Part shown: piece by piece, positions 36,854 through 45,179 of the stretch
Position numbering within the stretch: the first letter of the stretch is position 1
Layout of the letters: every line of letters begins with the position of its first letter
Translations under genes and position numbers: made by a program
The notes under the pieces: generated by a model
Told to the model about the DNA's origin: nothing
The model's input: only the letters and a program-made list of their open reading frames with translations
Database searches by the model: none
Source of the DNA: Streptomyces syringium
GTDB lineage: Bacteria; Actinomycetota; Actinomycetes; Streptomycetales; Streptomycetaceae
Length of the DNA stretch: 64,000 nt
Reading direction: 5' to 3'
Assembly: GCF_017876625.1 (NCBI RefSeq)
Contig: NZ_JAGIOH010000001.1
Span: 7,213,501 to 7,277,500 of the forward strand

Positions 36854-38073
36854 GCGCCTCGGACGCGGCCGTCACCGGGATCGGCATGGTGACGCCGGCG
36901 GGGCTGGGCCGGGAGGCCACCTGGGACGGGCTGTGCGAGGGAGTGGGATTCGGCGCCCGGGACCCGTGGCTGGCCGGCCTGCCGGTCGACTTCTCCTGCG
37001 GGGCCCACGACTTCGACGGCGGAGCCCTGCTCGGCAAGCGGATCACCTGGCGCAACGACCGGTTCATCCACCTGGCGATGGTCGCCGCCCGGGAGGCGGT
37101 CGCCGACGCGGCGCTGGACACCGACACCTGGGACGGCCCCCGGGTGGCCGTCGTCCTCGGCTGCGCCAGCAACGGCGGCGACCGCTGGGACGTCGAGTAC
37201 CGCAACCTGGCCGAAGGGCGCGTGGAGGCCATCTCGCCGACCGCCCTGCTGCGTTCGCTGCCCAACATGGTCGCGGGCGAGGTGTCCACCGACCTCCAGG
37301 CGCTGGGCCCCTGCCTCACCACCTCGACGGCCTGCGCGGCCGGCACCACCGCCATCGGCACCGCCCGCGACCTGCTGCGGATCGGGGCCTGCGACATCGC
37401 GATCGCCGGCGGCGCCGACTGCGCGCGCAGCACCATGGGCTCGGCCGCCTTCTACCGGATGGGGGCCCTGTCGGAGAACCGCCAGGACCCGGCGGGCGCG
37501 TCACGGCCGTTCGACGCGGACCGCGACGGATTCGTCCTGAGCGAGGCGGCGGCCGTCCTCGTCCTGGAACGGCCGGAGTACGCCCGCGCCCGCGGCGCGC
37601 GCATCCGCGGCTACGTCTCGGGCTACGGGGCCTCCAGCGACGGCTTCCACCCCACCCGACCGGACCCGGAGGGCGCCGGCGCCCGGCGCGCGGTGCTCGC
37701 CGCGCTCGCCGACGCCCGCGCGGACGTGTCGGAGGTGCACCACGTCAACGCGCACGGCACGTCCACGCCCCTGAACGACCGCGTGGAAGCCGCCATGCTG
37801 TCGAAGGTGTTCCGCACGCCCCCGCCCGTGACGTCCGTCAAGGGCGCCATCGGGCACTCGCTCGGGGCCGCGGGCGCGGTCGATGCGGCGTGCACGGTGA
37901 TGTCGCTGGAGCGACAGCTCGTCCTGCCGACCGCCAACCTGGACCGGCTGGGCGACGGAATGGACCTGGACGTGGTGACGAAAACGCCGCGGCCGCACCG
38001 CATGGAGGCGGCGATCAGCGACTCGTTCGGCTTCGGCGGCCAGAACGCCGTGCTGTTCTTCCGGGCCGCGTGA
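36850..38073 (+). CDS. Free-standing beta-ketoacyl-ACP synthase (KAS II/FabF-like)
   Basis: This 407-residue thiolase-fold protein is close to FabF in length. The nucleophile is in TTSTACAAGTTAIG, and the two histidines are in NAHGTSTP and KGAIGHSLGAAG, so decarboxylative condensation should be possible. The C-terminal SFGFGGQNAVL is also typical. It starts at GTG 36850, overlapping the ACP stop, and its own stop overlaps the transporter start. There is no chain-length-factor partner, so it is not a type II aromatic PKS. With the ACP it could prepare a starter unit or condense an acyl group onto the product. Confidence 0.92.
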   Translation: MSASDAAVTGIGMVTPAGLGREATWDGLCEGVGFGARDPWLAGLPVDFSCGAHDFDGGALLGKRITWRNDRFIHLAMVAAREAVADAALDTDTWDGPRVAVVLGCASNGGDRWDVEYRNLAEGRVEAISPTALLRSLPNMVAGEVSTDLQALGPCLTTSTACAAGTTAIGTARDLLRIGACDIAIAGGADCARSTMGSAAFYRMGALSENRQDPAGASRPFDADRDGFVLSEAAAVLVLERPEYARARGARIRGYVSGYGASSDGFHPTRPDPEGAGARRAVLAALADARADVSEVHHVNAHGTSTPLNDRVEAAMLSKVFRTPPPVTSVKGAIGHSLGAAGAVDAACTVMSLERQLVLPTANLDRLGDGMDLDVVTKTPRPHRMEAAISDSFGFGGQNAVLFFRAA

Positions 38074-40391
38074 GCTCCCAGGACCTCGACACCGCCCCGG
38101 CCCCGAGCCCCCCGAGCGCCAGGGGGCCCGGGGCCGCGGGCCGCGCCGCCCCCGCCGGGCGCAATGGGCGCGGCCGGGCCTGGCTCGTGCCCGCCCTCGC
38201 GTTCGTGGTGACCGTGCTGCTCGGCGTGGCCGGCCTCGGCACCCCCGAGCGGCTGGCCAACGGCGGCTACACCGCGTCCGGCACCGAGTCCGAACGCGCC
38301 AACCGGCTGCTGGCCGACCGCTTCGGCGGCGGCAGCCCCGACCTCGTGCTGCTCGTACGGGCCGAGGGCGGCCTCGACACCGCTCGGGCCCGGGCGGAAG
38401 GGCGACAACTGACCCTGCGGCTGGCGCGCGCGCCCGGGGTCGGCGGGGTGCGCTCCTACTGGCCGGGCGGCGCGGCCGGAACGGACCCGGCACTGCGGTC
38501 CGAGGACGGCACGCTGGCGCTGGTCACGGCGGACCTCACGGGCGCGGACCGCGACGCGGCACGCACCGCCGGAACCCTGGTGCCCGAACTCACCGGCCAC
38601 CACGGGGCCTTGCGCGTCCAGGCCACCGGACCCGCCTGGGTCAGCGTGGAAGCCGGGCGCGTCAGCCAGCGCGACCTGGTGCGCGCCGAACTCGTCGCCG
38701 CCCCCCTCACCTTGCTCATCCTGGTGCTCGCGCTGCGTTCCCTCGTGGCCGCGCTCGTCCCCCTCGTGATCGGCGTCGTGGCCGTCGTCGGCACGGTCGC
38801 CCTGCTGCGGCTGCTCAGCTACGCCATGCCGGTGTCGGTCTTCGCCATGAACCTCGCCACCGCGCTCGGCTTCGGACTCGCCGTGGACTACGGGCTGTTG
38901 CTCGTCACCCGCTACCGCGAGGAACTGCGCACGGGCAAGCCCGTGGCCGCCGCCGTCGAACGCACCGCGCGCCGGGCGGGGCACACCGTGGCCGTCTCCG
39001 CCTGCACCGTGGCGCTGTCGATGGCGGCGCTCCTGGTGCTGCCCCTGCCGTTCCTGCGGTCCATGGCCTGCGCCGGGATGGCGGTGGCCCTGCTCGCCGC
39101 GGCCACCGCCGTGCTGCTCGTCCCGCCCGTCCTGAACCTCCTCGGCACCCGCGTCGACCGCTGGGACCCGCTCGCCGCGCCGCGCGGCCGGCACCGTAAC
39201 CGCCCGCGGGCACCACGGGCGGACAGTCCGGCCTGGCGGACCGTCGCCCGGGTCGTCACCCGGCGCCCGGTGTTCTACGGCGGCGGCTGCGCACTGGCCC
39301 TCCTGCTGCTCGCCTCGCCCTTCGCGCACGTGCACTTCGGGCTGTCGGACGAGCGGGTACTGCCCGCCCACACCGAGGCGCACCGGACGTCCCAGGCCAT
39401 CCGCGAGGGCTTCACCTCCCGCGCCGAACGGAATCTGACCGTCGTCCTCCCGGACGTCGACGTCGCGGGCGACCGGGCCGCACTGTCGGCGTACGAACGC
39501 CGGGTGGCGGCACTGCCGTCCGTCGCACGCGTCGTCGGAGTGCCCGCGCCGACGGGCGGGGCGCTCTGGGCGGGCCCCGACGGGCCCGCCAGGGCCGCGA
39601 GAGGGGACCGGGTACGGGTGGCGGCACCGCCCGGGCCGGGCGCGGTACTGACCGTGACCGGCCCCGAGGACCCCCAATCGCGGGCCGGACGGGACCTGGT
39701 GAAGCGGCTGCGCTCGCTGCCCGCCCCCGGCGAACGGCTCGTCACCGGGCGCGCGGCCTACCTCTCCGACACCCGGGACGCGGTGCGCGGCCGGCTGCCG
39801 CTCGCGGCCGGGATCGTCGCCGTCACGACGTGGGCGATGCTCTTCCTGCTCACCGGGAGCGTGCTGCTGCCGGTGAAGGCACTGGTGGTCGGGGCGCTCA
39901 GCCTCGGCACGAGCTTCGGGCTGATGGTGCACGTCTTCCAGGACGGCCATCTGCGCGCGGCGGTGGGGGAGTTCACGGTCACCGGGACGCTCGACATGAC
40001 GATGCCGCTGCTGATGTTCGTCATCGCGTTCGGACTGGCCATCGACTACGAGATCTTCCTGCTGTCCAGGGTGAAGGAGCACTACGCCCTGACCGGCGAC
40101 AACCGGCAGGCTGTGGTGGAGGGCGTCGCCCGGACGGGCCGGCTGGTGACCACGGGAGCCCTTGCCGTGGCCGTCGTCACCGGCGCCCTCGCCACCTCGG
40201 GGGTGACCCTGCTGAAGCTGCTGGGCACGGGCCTCGCGGTCGCCGTGCTCGTCGACGCGGTCCTGGTGCGGGGGGTTCTCGTGCCGGCCTGTCTGACCGT
40301 GGCGGGGCGCGCCAACTGGTGGACCCCCGCCCCGCTGGCGCGGGCCCACGCCCGGATCAGCGCCCGGACCGGCCTGGACGAGAGCCGCTGA
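38070..40391 (+). CDS. MMPL/RND-family membrane transporter
   Basis: This is a 773-residue polytopic inner-membrane protein with two repeats, each one membrane helix, a large outer loop, and a bundle of five or six helices. The paired acidic proton-relay motifs are GFGLAVDYGLLLVTRYREEL and FGLAIDYEIFLLSRVKEHY. MMPL proteins of actinomycetes export lipids, polyketides or glycolipids using the proton gradient. Starting at GTG 38070 it overlaps the KAS stop, so an ACP-KAS-exporter unit is translated together. It is the only exporter visible in the polyketide half and could export the polyene or an acylated product. Confidence 0.92.
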   Translation: MSSQDLDTAPAPSPPSARGPGAAGRAAPAGRNGRGRAWLVPALAFVVTVLLGVAGLGTPERLANGGYTASGTESERANRLLADRFGGGSPDLVLLVRAEGGLDTARARAEGRQLTLRLARAPGVGGVRSYWPGGAAGTDPALRSEDGTLALVTADLTGADRDAARTAGTLVPELTGHHGALRVQATGPAWVSVEAGRVSQRDLVRAELVAAPLTLLILVLALRSLVAALVPLVIGVVAVVGTVALLRLLSYAMPVSVFAMNLATALGFGLAVDYGLLLVTRYREELRTGKPVAAAVERTARRAGHTVAVSACTVALSMAALLVLPLPFLRSMACAGMAVALLAAATAVLLVPPVLNLLGTRVDRWDPLAAPRGRHRNRPRAPRADSPAWRTVARVVTRRPVFYGGGCALALLLLASPFAHVHFGLSDERVLPAHTEAHRTSQAIREGFTSRAERNLTVVLPDVDVAGDRAALSAYERRVAALPSVARVVGVPAPTGGALWAGPDGPARAARGDRVRVAAPPGPGAVLTVTGPEDPQSRAGRDLVKRLRSLPAPGERLVTGRAAYLSDTRDAVRGRLPLAAGIVAVTTWAMLFLLTGSVLLPVKALVVGALSLGTSFGLMVHVFQDGHLRAAVGEFTVTGTLDMTMPLLMFVIAFGLAIDYEIFLLSRVKEHYALTGDNRQAVVEGVARTGRLVTTGALAVAVVTGALATSGVTLLKLLGTGLAVAVLVDAVLVRGVLVPACLTVAGRANWWTPAPLARAHARISARTGLDESR

Positions 40392-40489
40392 CGCGGGCGC
40401 TCGCCCGTGGCCGGACGGAGGCGGAGCCATCCGCGTGGCCCGGGCGGCGAACCGCGCTCACACTGGGGGCAGCGAGTCAGGAGACACCG

Positions 40490-41392
40490 ATGAACAACCG
40501 GCAGCGCTTCCGCGCCCACCTCGCCGGCCCGAAGATGCTCATGGTGCCGATCGCGCACGACCCGCTGTGCGCCCGCATCATCGAGCGCGCCGGATTCCAG
40601 GCCGTCGGCGTGGGCGGGGCCGCGAGCGCGGCGGCACTGCTGGGCCGCCCCGACGCCCGGCTGCTGAGCGCGCGGGAGATGGCGGACGTCGTCTGGCGGA
40701 CCGTCGACGCCGTCGGCGTGCCCGTCTTCGCGGACGCGGACGACGGGTACGGCGACGCCACCCACGTGGCGTGGACGGTACGGCAGTACGAGAGCGCGGG
40801 CGCCGCGGGCCTGTTCCTGGCGGACCGGCCCGCGCGGCGGCAGCGCGGCCGGACGGTGGGGGAGGCGGTGGGGGAGGCGGAGGACGACACGGTCGTGCCG
40901 GCGGCGGAGCTGATCGGCAGGATCGAGGCCGCCGTCGCAGCCCGCCGGGACCCGGACATGCTGATCATGGCGCGTACGGACGCCGTGGCGGCCCACGGGA
41001 TCGACGAGGCCCTCGCCCGTGCCCACGGGTGCGTCGACGCGGGCGCCGACGCGATCTGCGTCGCCAACCCCGCCTCGGCACACCAGATGCGCCGGATCAC
41101 CGAGGAGATCACCGCCCGGCGCGGCATCCCGGCGATGGCGGACGCGAGCCCCGGCGCCATGCCCCCGCCGACCGCCGCCGAACTCCAGCAGATGGGCTAT
41201 GCGCTGACGCTGTACCCGACGCTCGCCTCCCGGGCCCTCGCGCGGGCCGTCGCCGACGTCATGGGCGAACTGTCCTGGAGCGGGGACGCGGCGCCGCTGG
41301 CGGACCGGCTGGCCCCCTTCGAGGAGTTCCACGCCCTCGCCCGCCCGCCGGAGCACCGCGAGGCCGTCAGCCCGCCCGGCGCCCCGAGGTGA
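40490..41392 (+). CDS. Isocitrate lyase/PEP mutase superfamily protein
   Basis: This is a 300-residue TIM-barrel-like protein. The metal-binding segment FADADDGYGD corresponds to DADxGYG of the family, and MARTDAVAAHG and IPAMADASPGAMPP match other conserved strands. The loop that decides chemistry is aberrant: neither the KKCGH motif of isocitrate lyases nor EDKxxxxxNS of PEP mutase is present; FLADRPARRQRGRTV stands in its place. C-C lyase or hydrolase activity on an oxaloacetate-like acid is possible, but no substrate can be assigned. ATG 40490 follows CAGGAGA. It is 98 bases after the transporter, on the same strand, possibly the last gene of the polyketide cluster. Confidence 0.8.
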   Translation: MNNRQRFRAHLAGPKMLMVPIAHDPLCARIIERAGFQAVGVGGAASAAALLGRPDARLLSAREMADVVWRTVDAVGVPVFADADDGYGDATHVAWTVRQYESAGAAGLFLADRPARRQRGRTVGEAVGEAEDDTVVPAAELIGRIEAAVAARRDPDMLIMARTDAVAAHGIDEALARAHGCVDAGADAICVANPASAHQMRRITEEITARRGIPAMADASPGAMPPPTAAELQQMGYALTLYPTLASRALARAVADVMGELSWSGDAAPLADRLAPFEEFHALARPPEHREAVSPPGAPR

Positions 41393-41624
41393 ACGCGGCG
41401 GCGGAAAGCACTGTCGGCGGGGCCGCCGCCCCCTCCGACGCGCCGGTTCGGCCGGATGGAGCAGGGTTGGATCATGCGGTGCCCCGGCTGGGTAAACTCG
41501 CGGCGTTGCTCGGCGCGGGAGGCCGTACTCATGGGGTGCGGCGACCGTTGTCGGCGCACCCCTCGTACCAGGCCCGCCGCGGCGGGTGACGGTCACCTGA
41601 CAGTCCGAACACGAGGAGTGCGTC

Positions 41625-42251
41625 ATGGCTGAGGTAAAGCTGAGCGCCGAGCTGCGTAATGACTTCGGCAAGGGTGCCGCCCGTCGCACCCGTCGTGACA
41701 ACAAGGTCCCCGGCGTCATTTACGGGCACGGCGCCGATCCCAAGCACGTGGCGCTCGACAGCCACTCGCTGATGATGGCCCTGAAGACACCGAACGTCCT
41801 GCTCAGACTCGACGTCGCCGGCAAGAGCGAACTGGTCATCCCCAAGGCCGTACAGCGCGAGGCCATCCGCGGCTTCCTCGTCCACGTGGACTTCCTGGCC
41901 GTGAAGAAGGGCGAGAAGGTCACCGTCGAGGTGCCGGTGCTCACCGAGGGCGATCTGGCGCCGGGCGGCAATCTGCTGGAGCACATCCTGAACGCCCTGC
42001 CCGTCGAGGCCGAGGCCACCCACATCCCGGAGGCGGTGACGGTGTCCATCGAGGGCCTGGAGGCCGGTCACACCATCCGGGCCGGGGACATCGAGCTGCC
42101 GCGCGGCAGCTCCCTGGCCGTCGAGGAGGACGCCGCCGTCCTCCAGATCGTCGCCGCCCAGACCGAGCCGGTGGAGGAAGAAGCCGAGGAAGCCGAGGAG
42201 GCCGTGGCGGCGGCCGCACCCGAGGCCGAGGAGGCACCGGCCGAGAGCTGA
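41625..42251 (+). CDS. rplY: 50S ribosomal protein L25/general stress protein Ctc
   Basis: This 208-residue protein binds 5S rRNA in the large subunit. The N-terminal L25 domain (about 1-92) has ELRNDFGKGAARRTRR and KVPGVIYGHG. The C-terminal TL5/Ctc domain spans about 97-180, and the last 30 residues are a Glu/Ala-rich acidic tail. ATG 41625 follows CGAGGAG. In streptomycetes this gene usually lies between prs and pth; here neither neighbour is present. It may be the main copy in a rearranged region or a second copy tied to the adjacent RiPP cluster. A strong terminator follows. Confidence 0.96.
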   Translation: MAEVKLSAELRNDFGKGAARRTRRDNKVPGVIYGHGADPKHVALDSHSLMMALKTPNVLLRLDVAGKSELVIPKAVQREAIRGFLVHVDFLAVKKGEKVTVEVPVLTEGDLAPGGNLLEHILNALPVEAEATHIPEAVTVSIEGLEAGHTIRAGDIELPRGSSLAVEEDAAVLQIVAAQTEPVEEEAEEAEEAVAAAAPEAEEAPAES

Positions 42252-42266
42252 ACCCCGCGCCACCGA

Positions 42267-42315
42267 CCGGCCCCGGTCCGCGCACCCCATCCAGGGGTGT
42301 GCGGACCGGGGCCGG
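42267..42315. terminator. Bidirectional terminator between convergent L25 and glycosylase genes
   Basis: Two 22-base arms (42267-42288 and 42294-42315) pair with a single G-T wobble around the loop ATCCA. It lies 15 bases after the L25 stop and just before the glycosylase stop, so it serves both strands. Confidence 0.85.
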
Positions 42316-42328
42316 ACGGGCGCGGGCC

Positions 42329-43141
42329 TCAGAACGGGCGCTGGGACAGCGGGATCTGCACCATGATCGTGGCCCGCTTCTCCACCGCCGTCGCACCCTG
42401 GCGGCTCGCCCATGACTCGCCGCCGCGCATCCAGGCCGGCAGACCGGCGGGCAGGTCCCCTTCGGGGATCTCGCCGAGATCCGCCGGGTCGAGGTCCTCG
42501 CCGTAATGCGCCAGCGGCACCGGGGTGTCCGGCGTGACCACCGGGTGCAGGGCGTCCAGCGCGGCGTTCCAGTTGGTGAGCATCTTCGCCATGGCGACCG
42601 CCCGGGGCGTCCCCGAGGACGCGGCGCTGTCGGGATAGGTGGGGTGCCGGATGTGCTGGTAGGCGCCCTCGTAGGCCTGGCCCGCGGGGGTCTCGCGCCA
42701 CGTGCGGAACGCGGTGTCCGCCAGCCGGCCCAGCGCGACGACGGCCTCGATGGGATTGTTCGCCGTCAGCGCGTCGAGCCACGCGTGCCGGTGCAGGGCG
42801 ATGTCGGGGTCGTTCGCGTGGGCGTTGCCCGCCTGCTGGCCGTAGACGCTGTACAGATAGGTGTTGACCATGACGTAGCTGGTCTCGATGCCGAGCTTGG
42901 CGAGAAAGCCCTGGAAACGCCGGCCCGCCGTGCCGACCAGGATCCGCCGGACGACGGCCTCGTGGGCCGCGGGATCCTGCCCGATGACCAGCACCCGGGC
43001 CGTGCCGTCGAGCCGCCCCCGGTGGAAGACGGGACCCCACTCGGTACGGAAGTCGTCCGGCGGATAGGTCTCCGTGCCGGGAAACGTCCGCGCCAGCGTG
43101 GCGTACGGCTCCTCGACGCAGCCGGGATCGAAGTCGTGCAT
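42329..43141 (-). CDS. Uracil-DNA glycosylase superfamily protein
   Basis: This 270-residue protein is likely to remove damaged or mismatched bases from DNA. The motif VLVIGQDPAAHEA is the UDG-fold catalytic loop, and the central VNTYLYSVYG and AHYGED segments resemble the DNA- and base-binding parts of the superfamily. I chose ATG 43141 because AGGAGA lies just upstream and the conserved part starts soon after; an upstream frame extension is Ala/Gly/Arg-rich and lies in the promoter region. It is transcribed alone, divergent from the amidohydrolase. Probably housekeeping, not biosynthetic. Confidence 0.8.
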   Translation of the reverse strand: MHDFDPGCVEEPYATLARTFPGTETYPPDDFRTEWGPVFHRGRLDGTARVLVIGQDPAAHEAVVRRILVGTAGRRFQGFLAKLGIETSYVMVNTYLYSVYGQQAGNAHANDPDIALHRHAWLDALTANNPIEAVVALGRLADTAFRTWRETPAGQAYEGAYQHIRHPTYPDSAASSGTPRAVAMAKMLTNWNAALDALHPVVTPDTPVPLAHYGEDLDPADLGEIPEGDLPAGLPAWMRGGESWASRQGATAVEKRATIMVQIPLSQRPF

Positions 43142-43288
43142 CGTACTTCTCCTGTCCTGCCGCCGGCCCCGCCCGTCCGCGCCCTGCCCGCGGGGCGGTC
43201 CCGCGGCGGGCGCGGCGGCCGCGCCCATGGGAAAATTGTTACCTCATATCAGGACTGTTCCCTGTACGCACGGCGGAGGGACCAGCAG

Positions 43289-44956
43289 ATGTCACCACCC
43301 GTAGAGCCCCCGGTGGACCCTTTGGCCGGGCCGCGTTTCGCGGTGCGGGGCCGCGTCGTGACGATGAACGGCCGGCACGACGTGATCGACGACGGTGTCG
43401 TCTACATCAACGAGGGCGTCATCGACAAGGTCGCACCGGCCGGCACCGGGCCGCCGGACGGCCATGAGCACACGACGGTCACCCCGAGCGGCGGCAGCAT
43501 CTATCCCGGCCTGATCGAGCTGCACAACCACCTGCCCTACAACGTGCTGCCCCTGTGGCAGGTCCCCGAGAACTACCCCAACCGCACCGAGTGGGGCGGG
43601 GCGCGGAATCCCGACTACGGCAGGCTCGTCACCGGGCCGATGCGCGTCCTGGGCGAGGACGCCGCGCTGATGCCCGCCGTGGTGCGCTACGTCGAGGCCA
43701 AGGCGCTCGTCAACGGCACCACCACCAGCCAGGGCATCGCCCTGTTCTCCAACGCGGGCGCGCGCAGGATGTACCGGGGGGTCGTGCGCAACGTCGAGGC
43801 GACGGACGACCCGGCCCTGCCGGAGGCGGCCACCCGCATCGCGGACGTCGAGGCCGCGAACGCCGGAAAGTTCCTGGCACGGCTGAACCAGGGGCGCCGC
43901 CTGCTGCTGCACCTCGCCGAGGGCAGGGACACGGACGCCCGCGAACACTTCCTGGCCCTCAAACTCTCCGCCGACGACCGTGATGACCATTGGGCCATCA
44001 CGGAGAACCTGATCGGCATCCACTGCACCGGGCTGCTCGCCGAGGACTTCCCCGTACTGGCCCGCCACGGCGGATCCATGGTCTGGTCACCGCTGTCTAA
44101 CCTGCTGCTGTACGGCCGTACCGCCGAGATCGCCGCCGCCCGGCGGGCCGGAGTACGCCTCGCGCTGGGATCGGACTGGACGGTGTCCGGCAGCAAGGGA
44201 CTGCTGGGCGAGCTCAAGGCGGCCCGGCTGGCGTCGGCGGCGGCCGGCGGTGTCTTCACCGACCGGGACCTCGTCGACATGGCCACCCGCAACCCCGCCG
44301 TCATGCTGCGCTGGGAAACCGCCCTCGGTTCGCTGCGGGCGGGCGCGCGGGCCGATCTCATCGTCGTGGCCGGGGCGGGCGGCGACGCGTACAGCACGCT
44401 GATCGACGCCCGGGACAGCGATCTGAGCCTGGTCGTGATCGCGGGCCACGCGCGCTACGGTACCCGTGCGCTGATGGACGATCTCACCCCGGGCGGGCAG
44501 CTGGAGACCGGTGTGCGGGGGCTGCCGGCCGGCCGGGCGGTGAATCTGCGTCAGGCGTCGGCCGACCCCGTCGTGGGAGCCCTCACCCTCGCCGAGGCCG
44601 CCCGGCTCCTCACCCAGGCGCTGGCGGACCTGCCCGGCACCGCCGACCGGGCCCGCCGGGCCCTGCCCGAGGCCCGGGAGGCCGGGCCGCGATGGCGGCT
44701 GGCCCTGGACGAGATCGAGCCGACGGGCGCCGAACTCCGCCCCCGCCTGCCGCTGCTCAGAGCGGGCCGGTCCGTCCCCAGCGGGCCGGTCATCGGCGGG
44801 GCGGCCGCCGACCTGGCGGAAGGCCCGGCCGCCCTTCCCTCCCTGCGGCTGGACGGGCTGACCGCGACCAAGGACGCGACGTACCGCCGCACGCTCGGCG
44901 GGGAGATGAACCTGCCGCCGGGCTTCGCCGCCGCGCTGGAGGAGTTGCTGACCTGA
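43289..44956 (+). CDS. Metal-dependent amidohydrolase
   Basis: This is a 555-residue amidohydrolase-superfamily TIM barrel. The N-terminal beta-sandwich is followed by metal ligands HxH in PGLIELHNHLPYN, His in LLHLAEG, His in IGIHCTGL, and the catalytic Asp in LALGSDWTVSGSK. The absence of a carboxylated Lys motif and the presence of a GSDW end suggest the cytosine/guanine-deaminase and atrazine-hydrolase branch. The last 120 residues are an extension not needed for the barrel. ATG 43289 follows GGCGGAGGG. The substrate is unknown. A short AT-rich patch (43232-43252) in the divergent spacer may contain both promoters. Confidence 0.85.
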   Translation: MSPPVEPPVDPLAGPRFAVRGRVVTMNGRHDVIDDGVVYINEGVIDKVAPAGTGPPDGHEHTTVTPSGGSIYPGLIELHNHLPYNVLPLWQVPENYPNRTEWGGARNPDYGRLVTGPMRVLGEDAALMPAVVRYVEAKALVNGTTTSQGIALFSNAGARRMYRGVVRNVEATDDPALPEAATRIADVEAANAGKFLARLNQGRRLLLHLAEGRDTDAREHFLALKLSADDRDDHWAITENLIGIHCTGLLAEDFPVLARHGGSMVWSPLSNLLLYGRTAEIAAARRAGVRLALGSDWTVSGSKGLLGELKAARLASAAAGGVFTDRDLVDMATRNPAVMLRWETALGSLRAGARADLIVVAGAGGDAYSTLIDARDSDLSLVVIAGHARYGTRALMDDLTPGGQLETGVRGLPAGRAVNLRQASADPVVGALTLAEAARLLTQALADLPGTADRARRALPEAREAGPRWRLALDEIEPTGAELRPRLPLLRAGRSVPSGPVIGGAAADLAEGPAALPSLRLDGLTATKDATYRRTLGGEMNLPPGFAAALEELLT

Positions 44957-45179
44957 CCCGCCGGCCGTGGCGGGGTCGATGATGCCGCTGTCACCCGGAC
45001 GGCCCACAGCGGGCCCGCAGGGTGTCGACACGCCGGACCGCGTGCGTCGTCGGGCCGGCCGCCGCCCCGGGGGCCGTGACCGGCTCCACGGCGTCGGCCG
45101 AGCGGTCGCGGGTGACCGCCCTTCGGGTGAAGCTGGTGCCGCAAGGAGGGGCATCGGAGGGATCGAAGGGTGTCGCGCC

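Noticed and set aside
36554..38073. Minimal type II (aromatic) PKS
   Set aside because: Only one ketosynthase with the active cysteine is present; there is no chain-length factor, ketoreductase or cyclase.
40435..41589. Alternative open frame over the PEP mutase-fold gene
   Set aside because: Its translation is Arg/Gly-rich without motifs, while the overlapping frame shows the conserved DADDGYGD barrel protein with a ribosome-binding site.
43142..43228. N-terminal extension of the uracil-DNA glycosylase
   Set aside because: The extra residues are Ala/Gly/Arg-rich and unconserved; AGGAGA just before ATG 43141 marks the better start.
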